A program made the translations under genes and the position numbers. DNA of 64,000 nt from Clostridium sp. 1001271st1 H5 (GTDB lineage: Bacteria; Bacillota; Clostridia; Lachnospirales; Lachnospiraceae), in NCBI RefSeq assembly GCF_005845215.1, contig NZ_SPHO01000005.1:266598-330597 (forward strand). Reading direction: 5' to 3'. Under the pieces are notes generated by a model. It was not told the origin of the DNA. It saw only the letters and a program-made list of their open reading frames with translations, and searched no databases. This document shows positions 25,293-34,114 of the stretch, one piece after another (within the stretch, counting starts at the first letter, position 1; every line of letters starts with the position of its first letter).

Positions 25293-26195
25293 GTGTTTAT
25301 ATGGGACTTTGTCGCCGACACCGTACTGGGCCAGATTATCGACTGGATCTATGGCCAGATTGTAGGGTTCCTCGGCGATTTTTTTATGCAGATGGGCAAC
25401 ATGGGAGCCGATTTATTTGAGATGAGCTGGGTGCAGTCCATCGTGCTGTTTTTTTCGTATCTGGCGTGGGCGCTGTATGTTACCGGCCTTGTGGTGTCCG
25501 CCTTTGAATGCGGGATTGAATACCAGACCGGACGCGGCAGCGTCAGGGAAAGCGCCTTAAACGCCATCAAAGGATTTATGGCCGTCAGCCTGTTCACCGT
25601 TGTGCCGGTGGAGCTTTATAAGCTCTGCGTATCTTTGCAGGGTGGCTTCACGGCAGGAATCACCGGATTGGGCGAGGACTTCGGGACGGTGGCCTCTGGT
25701 ATCATCACCTCCCTGCAGGATGCGGGGACATGGGAACAGGCGGTCACTTCCGGTGCGCTGGGCGGATTAGGCAGCGTCACCAGTCCCATCCTGATGATTT
25801 TTATCCTGATCATGATGGGGTACGCCATCATCAAAGTGTTTTTTGCCAACCTAAAACGCGGCGGCATCCTGCTGATCCAGATTGCGGTGGGCAGTCTTTA
25901 TATGTTCAGTGTTCCGCGGGGATACATTGACGGCTTTGTGGGCTGGTGCAAACAGGTGATTGGGCTGTGCCTGACTACCTTTCTGCAGGCAACCATTCTG
26001 ACCGCCGGTCTGCTGGTGTTAAAGGACCATGCCCTGCTGGGCCTTGGCCTGATGCTCTCGGCGGGTGAAATCCCCCGCATTGCCGGACAGTTCGGTCTGG
26101 ATACCGGCACACGGGCCAACGTGATGGGGGCCGTCTATGCGGCGCAGGGCGCGGTAAACCTGACCAGAACCATTGTGCAGACAGTGGCAAAATAG
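25293..26195 (+). CDS. VirB6/TrbL-like conjugation membrane protein (CD1112-type)
   Basis: A 300-residue polytopic protein. GTG 25,293 (MFIWDFVADTVLGQII) follows GGAAAGGAAG. About six hydrophobic segments are visible, including VLFFSYLAWALYVTGLVVSA, ALNAIKGFMAVSLFTVV, SPILMIFILIMMGYAII and LLIQIAVGSLYMFS. It would form part of the inner-membrane mating channel with PrgI and VirB4 encoded downstream. Confidence 0.7.
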   Translation: MFIWDFVADTVLGQIIDWIYGQIVGFLGDFFMQMGNMGADLFEMSWVQSIVLFFSYLAWALYVTGLVVSAFECGIEYQTGRGSVRESALNAIKGFMAVSLFTVVPVELYKLCVSLQGGFTAGITGLGEDFGTVASGIITSLQDAGTWEQAVTSGALGGLGSVTSPILMIFILIMMGYAIIKVFFANLKRGGILLIQIAVGSLYMFSVPRGYIDGFVGWCKQVIGLCLTTFLQATILTAGLLVLKDHALLGLGLMLSAGEIPRIAGQFGLDTGTRANVMGAVYAAQGAVNLTRTIVQTVAK

Positions 26196-26209
26196 AAAAG
26201 GGGTGAAAG

Positions 26210-26335
26210 ATGAAACTGATTTATGTGACCTCTCACTATGCCGGGGAAGTGGAAAATGGCTTTGCCATTGGAGTGCCATGGGGGACTTTACAGACAGAGT
26301 TCCAGTCAGCCGCGCCTGTCATGGGGATGTCCTGA
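26210..26335 (+). CDS. Small ORF translationally coupled to the DNA methyltransferase
   Basis: ATG 26,210 follows GGGGTGAAAG. The 41-residue product begins MKLIYVTSHYAGEVENGFAI, similar to the N-terminus of phage DUF7768-type (SPYAG) proteins, and stops early. Its TGA overlaps the methyltransferase ATG (TGATG at 26,333). It is either a truncated gene or a coupling leader. Confidence 0.4.
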   Translation: MKLIYVTSHYAGEVENGFAIGVPWGTLQTEFQSAAPVMGMS

Positions 26336-28299
26336 TGATGACGCTTGGAAGTCTGTTCGATGGGATTGGAGGGTTTCCCCTGGCCGCCGTCCACTATGGG
26401 GTGACGCCCCTGTGGGCAAGCGAAATCGAAGCCTTTCCCATCGAAGTGACGAAAATCAGATTCCCCGATATGATTCACGTCGGGGATATCACAAAACTAA
26501 ACGGAGCGGAACTGCCGCCCGTGGACGTCATCTGCGGCGGATCGCCCTGCCAGGATTTATCCGTGGCCGGAAAACGACAGGGACTTGCGGGCGAGAGGTC
26601 GGGATTGTTCATGGAGCAGGTCCGCATCGTGAAAGAAATGAGGGATGCGGATGAACGAAGAAATGTACCAGCTCACCTTGTCCGACCTCGATACCTCGTT
26701 TGGGAAAACGTCCCCGGAGCCTTCTCCTCCGCGGAGGGTGAGGACTTCCGGGCGGTGCTTGAGGAAATTGTCCGCGTTAAGGATGGCGCCTGTCATGTTC
26801 CTCGACCTGACACCGGGCGCTGGGAATCTGCTGGGGGAATCCTTCTGGGAACTGAGTTCAGTCTGGCTTGGAGAGTCCTCGATGCTCAATACTGGGGAGT
26901 CGCCCAGCGCCGCCGTCGTATCTTCCTTGTCGCAGATTTTGGAGGCTGCACCGCCCCAGAAATATTATTTAAGCAGAACTGCCTGTTTGGGAATCCTGCG
27001 GAGGGCCGAGGCGAGGGGCAAGGAACTGCCGCCCCAGCTAAAGGAGGCGCTGCTGATACAGGCGGGACTTGTCTGACTCCATGGGATGTGCAGAGCCGCC
27101 GCATTTTCGGGGAAAACGGTACATGGCCCGCGCTCTACGGCGGCGAAGGCGGTGGACATGGATATATAAAGACAGAAGAAAAAAAGAAAGAGGTCTTTGC
27201 CTTCCACATCAACCAGAGGGAGGAAACCATTGACCTGGGCGGGATATCCGGTGCTTTGATGGCAACCACAAATATGCAGATGCAGACCTTTGTGAAGGAG
27301 CCGGTTCTGTGCCTGAATGACCAGGGCGGGGAGCGGATGGATGTGACGGAAGGAATTACAGCAACCCTGCGGGCCGGAATGGGAGGAAACATCCCGATTG
27401 TGCCGCAGCCCTTTGCGGCGGGGGCGGCAGGGACCCTCCAGGCACAGGAGCAAGGAAATCAGCCGCTGATTTTTGATAACCATGCACAGGATTCCAGATT
27501 TACCGGACCGGTAGAAGTCTCACAAACGGTGTCAGCTGGCTTTGGAATGGGCGGAAACAACCAGCCGCTGGTGATGTCCACCTGGCAGGGAGCCGCGGAA
27601 ATAGGTGGAAATGGCAGTCCGACCAGCCCGGACAGCGCCGGGATGAGCGGCAGCAATCAGCCAATCCTGTTTGAGAACCACGGCATTGATGCCCGTTATA
27701 CGGGCCCCCATGAGGTGGCGCCAACCATGTCCGCACGGTATGGGACGGGTGGAAACAATGTGCCGTTAGTGTCGCGGGAGCCGGAGAGCTTCTGTATCGC
27801 GGGTAACATCATTGACCGACAGCCGGAAAACGGCGGCAACGGGTTCGGATACCAGGAGGATATTTCTTATACTTTAACCGGGATGGACCGTCATGCGGTG
27901 TTTTCCCGCCAGAGGGTGGATGTGTTCCAGCCAGATGAGGTGGTCAGCACGCAGAGCGCAAGGCAGCATAAAGACGCCACAGATCTGGTCTGTCAGCCGT
28001 ATCAGGAAACTGTTGGCACGCTGTGCCAGGACGATGGGAAAGGCATCAACAGCCAGTATGTCACGCAGGATAAATGTATTGTGGAACGGAGGAACTTAAT
28101 TCGCCGTTTGACTCCACTGGAGTGTGAGCGGCTTCAGGGTTTCCCGGACGGATGGACAGACATCCCCGGAGCATCCGATTCCGCCCGTTACAAGGCGCTG
28201 GGAAACAGCGTGGCGGTACCGTGTGTGGATTTCCTCCTGCGCGGCATCGCTTATTTTTTACAAAAATTCAAAGAGGAACCAGAAAAACCGGCTATGTAA
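26335..28299 (+). CDS. C5-cytosine DNA methyltransferase with long repeat-bearing insert
   Basis: A 654-residue protein; ATG 26,335 overlaps the previous stop (ATG 26,338 is also possible). Motif I is GSLFDGIGGF, motif IV GGSPCQDLS with catalytic Cys at about 72, motif VI WENVPG (about 123) and motif VIII QRRRRIFLVADF. Motifs IX-X come only at the end (RRLTPLECERLQGFPDGW, YKALGNSV). Between VIII and IX lie about 370 residues with imperfect repeats (DSRFTGPVEVSQTVSA and DARYTGPHEVAPTMSA, each followed by GGNN). No restriction enzyme gene is adjacent, so it probably protects the ICE from host restriction after transfer. Confidence 0.85.
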   Translation: MMTLGSLFDGIGGFPLAAVHYGVTPLWASEIEAFPIEVTKIRFPDMIHVGDITKLNGAELPPVDVICGGSPCQDLSVAGKRQGLAGERSGLFMEQVRIVKEMRDADERRNVPAHLVRPRYLVWENVPGAFSSAEGEDFRAVLEEIVRVKDGACHVPRPDTGRWESAGGILLGTEFSLAWRVLDAQYWGVAQRRRRIFLVADFGGCTAPEILFKQNCLFGNPAEGRGEGQGTAAPAKGGAADTGGTCLTPWDVQSRRIFGENGTWPALYGGEGGGHGYIKTEEKKKEVFAFHINQREETIDLGGISGALMATTNMQMQTFVKEPVLCLNDQGGERMDVTEGITATLRAGMGGNIPIVPQPFAAGAAGTLQAQEQGNQPLIFDNHAQDSRFTGPVEVSQTVSAGFGMGGNNQPLVMSTWQGAAEIGGNGSPTSPDSAGMSGSNQPILFENHGIDARYTGPHEVAPTMSARYGTGGNNVPLVSREPESFCIAGNIIDRQPENGGNGFGYQEDISYTLTGMDRHAVFSRQRVDVFQPDEVVSTQSARQHKDATDLVCQPYQETVGTLCQDDGKGINSQYVTQDKCIVERRNLIRRLTPLECERLQGFPDGWTDIPGASDSARYKALGNSVAVPCVDFLLRGIAYFLQKFKEEPEKPAM

Positions 28300-28415
28300 C
28301 ATTGGTACATCTGCTTCCCTTTGGAGAAAATCCTTGTTGGGTATGGTCATAGCTATTCCCTCACATTGCCGATATACTTGGCTTATAAAGAATCAGAAGA
28401 AAGGAGTTACACTGC

Positions 28416-28742
28416 ATGGAAAACCGCAAAAATCTCTGCGCCATGATTCCCGAATCCCTGCACACGCAGGCGCGGACGGAGCAGGAAAAACTGGAGCTGA
28501 CACTGAGCCAGTATGTTGAGATGGTATTAAAAGAACACTTTGAGATGGGAGGGAAAGCAATGGATGGCAAGACAAGGACGCTGGCGTTTCAGGTATCGGA
28601 GGAACTCTTCGGGAGGATTAAGGGGCATCTGAAAAAGACGGGTTTAAGCCAAAAGGATTTCGTGATTAGCCTGATTGAGCAGGCGCTGGCTGAAGCGGAG
28701 AACGCTGAACCAGACACAGCCGGACAAAAAGAGGAATCATAA
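28416..28742 (+). CDS. Tandem ribbon-helix-helix protein
   Basis: A 108-residue protein after AAGGAG. Two RHH-like halves are visible: RKNLCAMIPESLHTQARTEQ with LTLSQYVEMVLKEHF, and RTLAFQVSEELFGRIKGHL with LSQKDFVISLIEQAL. A single chain may thus mimic an RHH dimer. Likely a DNA-binding regulator of the transfer operon. Its stop overlaps a leader ORF. Confidence 0.65.
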   Translation: MENRKNLCAMIPESLHTQARTEQEKLELTLSQYVEMVLKEHFEMGGKAMDGKTRTLAFQVSEELFGRIKGHLKKTGLSQKDFVISLIEQALAEAENAEPDTAGQKEES

Positions 28743-28801
28743 TGACAGACATTTCAAACCGCCGGAGCCATGGAGCCTCGGCGGTTTTCACTTGGAGGTG
28801 A
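28742..28801 (+). CDS. 19-codon leader-like ORF spanning a terminator hairpin
   Basis: ATG 28,742 overlaps the previous stop (TAATG). The product MTDISNRRSHGASAVFTWR ends at 28,801, seven bases before the PrgI TTG start, and its codons run through the whole hairpin at 28,756-28,787. Such an arrangement would let ribosomes disrupt the terminator. Translation is inferred from position only. Confidence 0.35.
   Translation: MTDISNRRSHGASAVFTWR
28756..28790 (+). terminator. Terminator/attenuator hairpin before prgI
   Basis: AAACCGCCG (28,756-28,764) pairs perfectly with CGGCGGTTT (28,779-28,787), with an inner GAG/CTC-like pairing in the loop, followed by TTTTC. Confidence 0.65.
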
Positions 28802-28807
28802 ACAATT

Positions 28808-29068
28808 TTGTATATTTACCCTGACAATTTAAAATCCAAGGCCACGCTGTGGCTCTGGCAGCTAAAAGACATCGGCATCATCGGCGTGTGTGCGGTGGTA
28901 TCCATTCTGGCGCTGACGCAGGCCGGGTTCTTCCCGCCCATCGTCCTGACGGCGGTGTTCGCCTTTCTGACGATCCGCTTCGACGACACCAGCATTCTGG
29001 ATTTTATCAAGTATGCCTGCGGGTTCTTTTTTACCCGCCAGCAGCTCTATGAATGGAGGTACAGATAA
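28808..29068 (+). CDS. prgI: PrgI-family conjugation membrane protein
   Basis: An 86-residue protein with a TTG start at 28,808 positioned after GGAGGTG. MYIYPDNLKSKATLWLWQLKD leads to two membrane helices (IGIIGVCAVVSILALTQAG and FPPIVLTAVFAFLTIRF). It matches PrgI/VirB3-like proteins, which sit beside VirB4 in Gram-positive type IV secretion. Its stop overlaps the next gene (TAATG). Confidence 0.75.
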   Translation: MYIYPDNLKSKATLWLWQLKDIGIIGVCAVVSILALTQAGFFPPIVLTAVFAFLTIRFDDTSILDFIKYACGFFFTRQQLYEWRYR

Positions 29069-29679
29069 TGAGCAGAAAGAAAGACACCGTCCCCGCAGGA
29101 GGGAAGAAACAGGCCCGTGAGAAAGCCTCTACCCGCCAGCTCATCGGGGCCGAGGCCGTCACGGATTACAGCCTTGTCACCCACGGGCAGGGCGAGCTGG
29201 TGTATTTCATCGTCAAGCCCTCCAACATCTCCGTACTGTCCGAGGCCAGCGTCGGGGCGCGGATTTATGCCCTGATGACGGTGCTCAAGGGCGTGGCGGA
29301 GATTGAAATGCTGTGCCTAAACAGCCGGGAGAGCTTCGAGGACAACAAGCGGTTCCTGCGCTCCCGCATGGAACAGGAGGACAATCCCGTGGTGAGGAAA
29401 CTCCTTGAAAAAGACCAGACCCACCTCGACCGGATACAGGTGCAGATGGCGACCGCCCGTGAATTTTTAATCATGATCCGGCTGAAGGATGAGAAGGAAT
29501 CCGAGGTGTTCCCCTATCTTTCACGGATAGAAAAATCGCTGAAGGAACAGGGGTTTTCCGTAAAGCGGGCCGACCGGGAGGACATCAAGCGTATCCTTGC
29601 CGTGTACTATGAGCAGAACGTGACCACGGAAAAATTTGAGGATTTTGATGGGGAACGCTGGATCATTCCGGAGGATTAA
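29068..29679 (+). CDS. Conjugation protein of the PrgI-VirB4 module (TraC-like)
   Basis: A 203-residue soluble protein; ATG 29,068 is chosen for the TAATG overlap and GGAGGTAC upstream. After a basic tail it has TDYSLVTHGQGELVYFIVKPSNISVLSE and TVLKGVAEIEMLCLN, as seen in proteins preceding VirB4 in CTn elements, where the N-terminal part of VirB4-type proteins is encoded separately. It probably docks VirB4 to the membrane complex. Confidence 0.6.
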   Translation: MSRKKDTVPAGGKKQAREKASTRQLIGAEAVTDYSLVTHGQGELVYFIVKPSNISVLSEASVGARIYALMTVLKGVAEIEMLCLNSRESFEDNKRFLRSRMEQEDNPVVRKLLEKDQTHLDRIQVQMATAREFLIMIRLKDEKESEVFPYLSRIEKSLKEQGFSVKRADREDIKRILAVYYEQNVTTEKFEDFDGERWIIPED

Positions 29680-29775
29680 GCCGTGGGTATTCCCAAATAT
29701 CCTGGTGAAAAGGCTACTTTTTTTTGCGGTATTGTGGTATGATAATCAGAAGAAAAACGAGAGGATGGTGACGCG

Positions 29776-30552
29776 GTGGAAGTACTGCAGAAAGTGGACC
29801 GCTTTCAGAAAGAAATCAATGCCTTGCGTCCGTTTGAGGGCGAAATGCTGGATCAGATAAAGGATTATTACCGGATTGGGCTGACATGGACCTCCAATGC
29901 GCTGGAGGGAAATTCCCTGACCGAGAGTGAAACCAAGGTGCTTTTGGAGGAAGGGCTGACCGTGGGCGGCAGGCCGATGAGGGATGTGTTTGAGGCGGTG
30001 GACCACGCCAGGGCCTATGATTTTATGTTCTCCCTGATGAAGAACCGTTGCATTGACGAGTCCGCCGTGCTGCGGATGCATAAACTGTTTTACCAGAATA
30101 TTGAGCCTGACTATGCCGGGCGGTACCGGGATATGAAAGTAGTGATTACCGGGTCCCATTACCCGACGACAGCGCCGGAAAAGCTGGACAGGGAGATGGC
30201 CGGTCTGTTTCAATGGGCGGCTGGGGAACGGGAGCGGCTCCATCCGCTGGAATTTGCCGCCGAGCTTCACAGGCGCTTTGTGTTCATCCATCCGTTTAAG
30301 GACGGAAATGGCAGAGTCGCCCGCCTGCTGATGAACCTGGCGCTCATTCAGGATGGCTATCTTCCGGCTGTGATTCCGCCGGTTCTGCGTATGGATTATA
30401 TCTCCCTGCTGGAAAGGGCGCACCGTGACCCGCATGATTTTATCCAGTTTATTGCCGAAAGGGAGCTGGAATCACAGAAGGAAATCCTGAGACTGTTTCA
30501 GATCCCGTTTCCCAAGATGGAGCAGGGATTGTCAGGAATGGAATTAATGTAA
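29776..30552 (+). CDS. Fic-domain protein (class II, N-terminal inhibitory helix)
   Basis: A 258-residue protein; GTG 29,776 follows AGGATGGTGA. The catalytic motif is HPFKDGNGRVARLL (HPFxxGNGRxxR). N-terminal SNALEGNSL fits the inhibitory (S/T)xxxE(G/N) motif, so AMP transfer is probably autoinhibited. The C-terminus is helical. Fic enzymes transfer AMP to hydroxyl groups on target proteins. It interrupts the PrgI-VirB4 module and is bounded by a terminator, suggesting a cargo gene that may act on the host or recipient. Confidence 0.8.
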   Translation: MEVLQKVDRFQKEINALRPFEGEMLDQIKDYYRIGLTWTSNALEGNSLTESETKVLLEEGLTVGGRPMRDVFEAVDHARAYDFMFSLMKNRCIDESAVLRMHKLFYQNIEPDYAGRYRDMKVVITGSHYPTTAPEKLDREMAGLFQWAAGERERLHPLEFAAELHRRFVFIHPFKDGNGRVARLLMNLALIQDGYLPAVIPPVLRMDYISLLERAHRDPHDFIQFIAERELESQKEILRLFQIPFPKMEQGLSGMELM

Positions 30553-30576
30553 CAACAGAAAAAAGAATTGACCATG

Positions 30577-30607
30577 CGTCGGATACAGAAATGTGTCCGG
30601 CGTTTTT
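30577..30607 (+). terminator. Terminator-like hairpin between fic and virB4
   Basis: CGTCGGATACA (30,577-30,587) pairs with TGTGTCCGGCG (30,592-30,602) with two wobbles around a GAAA tetraloop, followed by TTTTT. Confidence 0.75.
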
Positions 30608-30635
30608 CTATGCCCAAAATCAAGGAGGTATCCAT

Positions 30636-32465
30636 TTGAAAAGAGCGAGAACCGCCCCTACGGCGGCTGCGGAGGATGTGCATATTCAGGAGTTTCTGGA
30701 CATGATCGCGCCCTCCGTTATCAAGTTTGAAACTGACCACTTCATCTGTGGCAACACCTACCGCTGTGTGTGGGCATTGCGGGAGTATCCGACCGCCACC
30801 GATGAGCAGGCTATCCTGTCGCATCTTGGGGAAAAAGATGGCGTCACCCTGCGTATCTACACCCGCCATGTCACGCCGGTGGAGGAAAAGAAAATCATCA
30901 GCAACGCGGCCAACAAAAACCGCATGGACAGGAGCAACACCAACGACCTCCAGCAGACGGTGCTGGCGGAATCCAACCTGCAGGACGTGACCACCATCGT
31001 GGCGCAGATGCACCGGAACCGGGAGCCGTTACTTCACGCGGCAGTTTATCTGGAGCTGTGCGCCCATGACATCGACCAGTTAAAGCTCCTGCAGACCGAG
31101 GTGCTGACGGAGCTGATCCGCTCCAAGTTAAATGTGGACCGGCTTATGCTCCGTCAGCAGCAGGGATTTCAGTGTGTGATGCCTACCGGCTGGAACCTGT
31201 TCCGGGATCAGTTCGAGCGTGTCCTGCCCGCCAGCAGTGTGGCCAACTTATATCCCTTCAACTACAGCGGTAAGACCGATCCGCAGGGATTTTATATCGG
31301 ACGGGACAAGTTCGGCAGCAACGTGCTGGTGGATTTTAACCGCCGCGCCGATGACAAGACCAACGCCAATATCCTGATCCTCGGTAATTCCGGTCAGGGC
31401 AAGAGCTACCTGTTAAAGCTCCTGCTGACAAACCTGCGGGAATCCAATATGCGGGTGTGTGCGCTCGATCCTGAGATGGAGTACGAGGATCTGACCAATA
31501 ACCTCGGCGGCTGCTTCATTGACCTGATGGGCGGCAAGTATATCATTAACCCATTGGAGCCGAAAACATGGGATGAAGCGGGCAGTCCAGAGGACATGGA
31601 TGCGCCACAGACCTTCCGCATCGGCTCCCGTCTGTCTCAGCACATCAGCTTCCTGAAAGACTTTTTCCGCACCTATAAGGATTTCACCGACCGGGAGATT
31701 GACGTCATTGAAATCATGCTTCAGAAGCTGTATGCCAAATGGGGCATCAGCGACCAGAGTGACTTTGACCGTCTGGAGCTGGAGGATTATCCCATCCTGT
31801 CTGACCTGTATGCCTTTATCGAAAGGGAGTACAAAGGCTTTGACGAGAGCAGGAGGCAGCTCTACACGGCGGAAATGCTGCAGAGCATCCTGCTGGGCTT
31901 AAACTCTATGTGCGTGGGCGCGGAGAGTAAATTTTTCAACGGGCATACCAACATCACCGATTCCAGCTTCGTCACCTTCGGCGTGAAGGGACTTTTACAG
32001 GCCAGCCGGAGCTTAAAAAATGCTCTGCTGTTCAACGTGCTGTCCTTCATGAGCGATGAACTTCTGACCGAGGGGAACACCGCCGCCAGCCTGGATGAAT
32101 TTTACCTGTTCCTGTCCAACCTGACCGCTGTGGAATATGTCCGGAACTTCATGAAGCGTGTGCGGAAGAAGGACTCGGCGGTGATTATCGCCAGCCAGAA
32201 CCTGGAGGATTTCAATCTGGACGGCGTCCGGGAGTACACCAAGCCCCTGTTCTCCATCCCCACGCACCAGTTCCTGTTCAACGCGGGCAGTATTGACGCC
32301 AAGTTTTATACGGATACCCTGCAGCTTGAGGACAGCGAATACAACCTGATCCGTTATCCGCAGCGCGGCGTGTGTCTCTACAAGTGCGGCAACGAGCGGT
32401 ATAACCTGATGGTAAATGCACCGGAGCATAAGGCGAAGCTGTTCGGAAAAGCAGGCGGCAGATAA
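30636..32465 (+). CDS. virB4: VirB4-like conjugation ATPase (CD1110-type)
   Basis: A 609-residue protein. TTG 30,636 lies 7 bases after AAGGAGG; an upstream in-frame ATG would fall in the terminator. Walker A is GNSGQGKSYLLKLLL (about 248-262), Walker B region LDEFYLFLSN (about 490), then IIASQNLEDF. The N-terminal half contains TRHVTPVEEKKIISNAANKN, typical of the family. It energises assembly of the mating channel. Confidence 0.85.
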   Translation: MKRARTAPTAAAEDVHIQEFLDMIAPSVIKFETDHFICGNTYRCVWALREYPTATDEQAILSHLGEKDGVTLRIYTRHVTPVEEKKIISNAANKNRMDRSNTNDLQQTVLAESNLQDVTTIVAQMHRNREPLLHAAVYLELCAHDIDQLKLLQTEVLTELIRSKLNVDRLMLRQQQGFQCVMPTGWNLFRDQFERVLPASSVANLYPFNYSGKTDPQGFYIGRDKFGSNVLVDFNRRADDKTNANILILGNSGQGKSYLLKLLLTNLRESNMRVCALDPEMEYEDLTNNLGGCFIDLMGGKYIINPLEPKTWDEAGSPEDMDAPQTFRIGSRLSQHISFLKDFFRTYKDFTDREIDVIEIMLQKLYAKWGISDQSDFDRLELEDYPILSDLYAFIEREYKGFDESRRQLYTAEMLQSILLGLNSMCVGAESKFFNGHTNITDSSFVTFGVKGLLQASRSLKNALLFNVLSFMSDELLTEGNTAASLDEFYLFLSNLTAVEYVRNFMKRVRKKDSAVIIASQNLEDFNLDGVREYTKPLFSIPTHQFLFNAGSIDAKFYTDTLQLEDSEYNLIRYPQRGVCLYKCGNERYNLMVNAPEHKAKLFGKAGGR

Positions 32466-32483
32466 GGAGGGAGGCGACAGCGC

Positions 32484-33545
32484 ATGGATTTAAAAGACCA
32501 ACGCTTCGGCATTGAGATTGAAATGACCGGCATTACCCGCGAAAAAGCCGCCGAAGTGGCTGCTGAATACTTTGGAACAACCTCCCGTTACCTTGGAACT
32601 TACTATGATACCTACGCCGCATTGGACAGTCAGGACCGTCAATGGAAGTTTATGAGTGACTCCAGTATTGACGCGCATCGTAAGGTGGGCAACCGTAAGG
32701 TTTCTGCCGGTGTCGAATATCAGACAGAGATGGTCAGTCCCATCTGTAAGTATGAGGATATTGTCCCGATTCAGGAAATTATCCGCAAATTGAAGGAGGC
32801 CGGGGCAATCACAAACGGAAGCTGCGGCATTCATGTGCATATCGACGCCTCCCCATTTGACGCCCGGACGCTGCGCAATATCACCAACATCATGGCATCC
32901 AAGGAGGATTTGATCTACAAGGCCCTGGGGGTTTCCGTGGCCCGTCAGGACCGATGGTGCCAGCCGGTGGAGGAGCGTTTTCTTGAAGAATTAAACAGAC
33001 GCAGGCCAAGAAACATGCAGGAGGTGGAGCGGATCTGGTACAACGGAGCAAGCCGCAGCCATGAGCACTATGACAGAAGCCGCTACCATTGCCTGAACCT
33101 GCACTCGGTCTTCCAGAAAGGCACGGTGGAGTTCCGGCTGTTCAATGGGACGCTCCACGCCGGGAAAATCAAGGCTTACATCCAGTTCTGCCTTGCCATC
33201 GGGGCGCAGGCGTTAAACCAGAGCTGTGCCAGCCGGAGGAAAACGCAGACCACCAACGAGAAATATACCTTCCGCACCTGGCTGCTGCGGCTGGGGTTAA
33301 ACGGCGATGAGTTTGCCACCGCCCGCCAGCATCTGCTGGCCAATCTCCCCGGCTGTATCGCATGGCGCGATCCGGCGCAGGCCGAGGCGCAAAAGGAGCG
33401 GTTAAGGCAGAAAAGAGAAAAGGAGCGGGAGCAGGCAAGGCTGGAGCACACCGCTGCCGGAGCCGTCCCGCAGGAGCAGACAAACGAACAGACTGAACAG
33501 GCCGGGACTTCCGATGAAGCACCGGCCTTTGTCATGCGGATGTGA
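32484..33545 (+). CDS. Amidoligase-family protein
   Basis: A 353-residue protein after AAGGAGGGAG. It begins with RFGIEIEMTGI, the ATP-grasp-like amidoligase signature, followed by VEYQTEMVSPI, CGIHVHIDAS and TVEFRLFNGTLHAGKI. The tail is highly charged and ends QTNEQTEQAG. Known: amidoligases of this COOH-NH2 ligase group form gamma-glutamyl or similar amide bonds and are often next to AIG2-like cyclotransferases, as here. Possible roles are modification of a peptide or wall component. Substrate unknown. Confidence 0.75.
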   Translation: MDLKDQRFGIEIEMTGITREKAAEVAAEYFGTTSRYLGTYYDTYAALDSQDRQWKFMSDSSIDAHRKVGNRKVSAGVEYQTEMVSPICKYEDIVPIQEIIRKLKEAGAITNGSCGIHVHIDASPFDARTLRNITNIMASKEDLIYKALGVSVARQDRWCQPVEERFLEELNRRRPRNMQEVERIWYNGASRSHEHYDRSRYHCLNLHSVFQKGTVEFRLFNGTLHAGKIKAYIQFCLAIGAQALNQSCASRRKTQTTNEKYTFRTWLLRLGLNGDEFATARQHLLANLPGCIAWRDPAQAEAQKERLRQKREKEREQARLEHTAAGAVPQEQTNEQTEQAGTSDEAPAFVMRM

Positions 33546-33576
33546 ATCCGCACTATGAATCGTGAAGGAGGAAATC

Positions 33577-34089
33577 ATGAGTAGAAAACCTACGCTTTAT
33601 ATTGCCTATGGCAGCAATTTAAACCTGCCGCAGATGGCGTTCCGTTGCCCCACCGCCGAGGTGGTTGGGAAAAGTGAACTGAAAGATTATGAGCTGCTGT
33701 TCCGCGGCAGCCGCTATGGCGCAGTCGCCACGGTGGAGCCAAAGGAGGGCAGCTCCGTCCCTGTGCTGCTCTGGAAAATCCGGCAGATGGATGAGGCAGC
33801 GCTCGACCGCTACGAAGGATATCCCAGTTTTTACGGCAAGCAGATGATGGATGTGGAACTGGACGGCAAGACGGTGTCAGCGATGGTTTACATCATGACG
33901 CCCGGCCATGAATTTGGCGCCCCATCGGATTGTTATACCGGGGTCATCCGGGAGGGATATAAGTCGGCGGGCTTTGACACGCAGGTGCTTGACGATGCCA
34001 TCGACCACGCATGGGAGCTGATGCGGGAGCAGAGCCAGTTCAGCCAGCAGTCCCTGTTCGGCATGGGAGGCTGGGATCAGCTAAAATAA
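33577..34089 (+). CDS. Gamma-glutamylcyclotransferase (AIG2-like)
   Basis: A 170-residue protein; ATG 33,577 follows AAGGAGG (a GTG at 33,562 is too close to it). LYIAYGSNLNLPQM is the YGSN substrate loop and LDRYEGYPSFY holds the catalytic Glu. The family releases 5-oxoproline from gamma-glutamyl amines. Adjacent to the amidoligase it may undo or finish the same linkage. Confidence 0.8.
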   Translation: MSRKPTLYIAYGSNLNLPQMAFRCPTAEVVGKSELKDYELLFRGSRYGAVATVEPKEGSSVPVLLWKIRQMDEAALDRYEGYPSFYGKQMMDVELDGKTVSAMVYIMTPGHEFGAPSDCYTGVIREGYKSAGFDTQVLDDAIDHAWELMREQSQFSQQSLFGMGGWDQLK

Positions 34090-34112
34090 AAAAACGCATC
34101 CATTCAGATGCG
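34088..34112 (-). terminator. Intrinsic terminator of the XRE gene (minus strand)
   Basis: CGCATC (34,095-34,100) and GATGCG (34,107-34,112) form a stem; read on the minus strand it is followed by seven T. It lies immediately after the stop of the repressor gene. Confidence 0.75.
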
Positions 34113-34114
34113 GC

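Noticed and set aside
26173..26334. N-terminal extension of the C5 methyltransferase
   Set aside because: The extension is in the frame of a coupled small ORF's alternative reading and lacks family similarity; motif I begins right after ATG 26,335.
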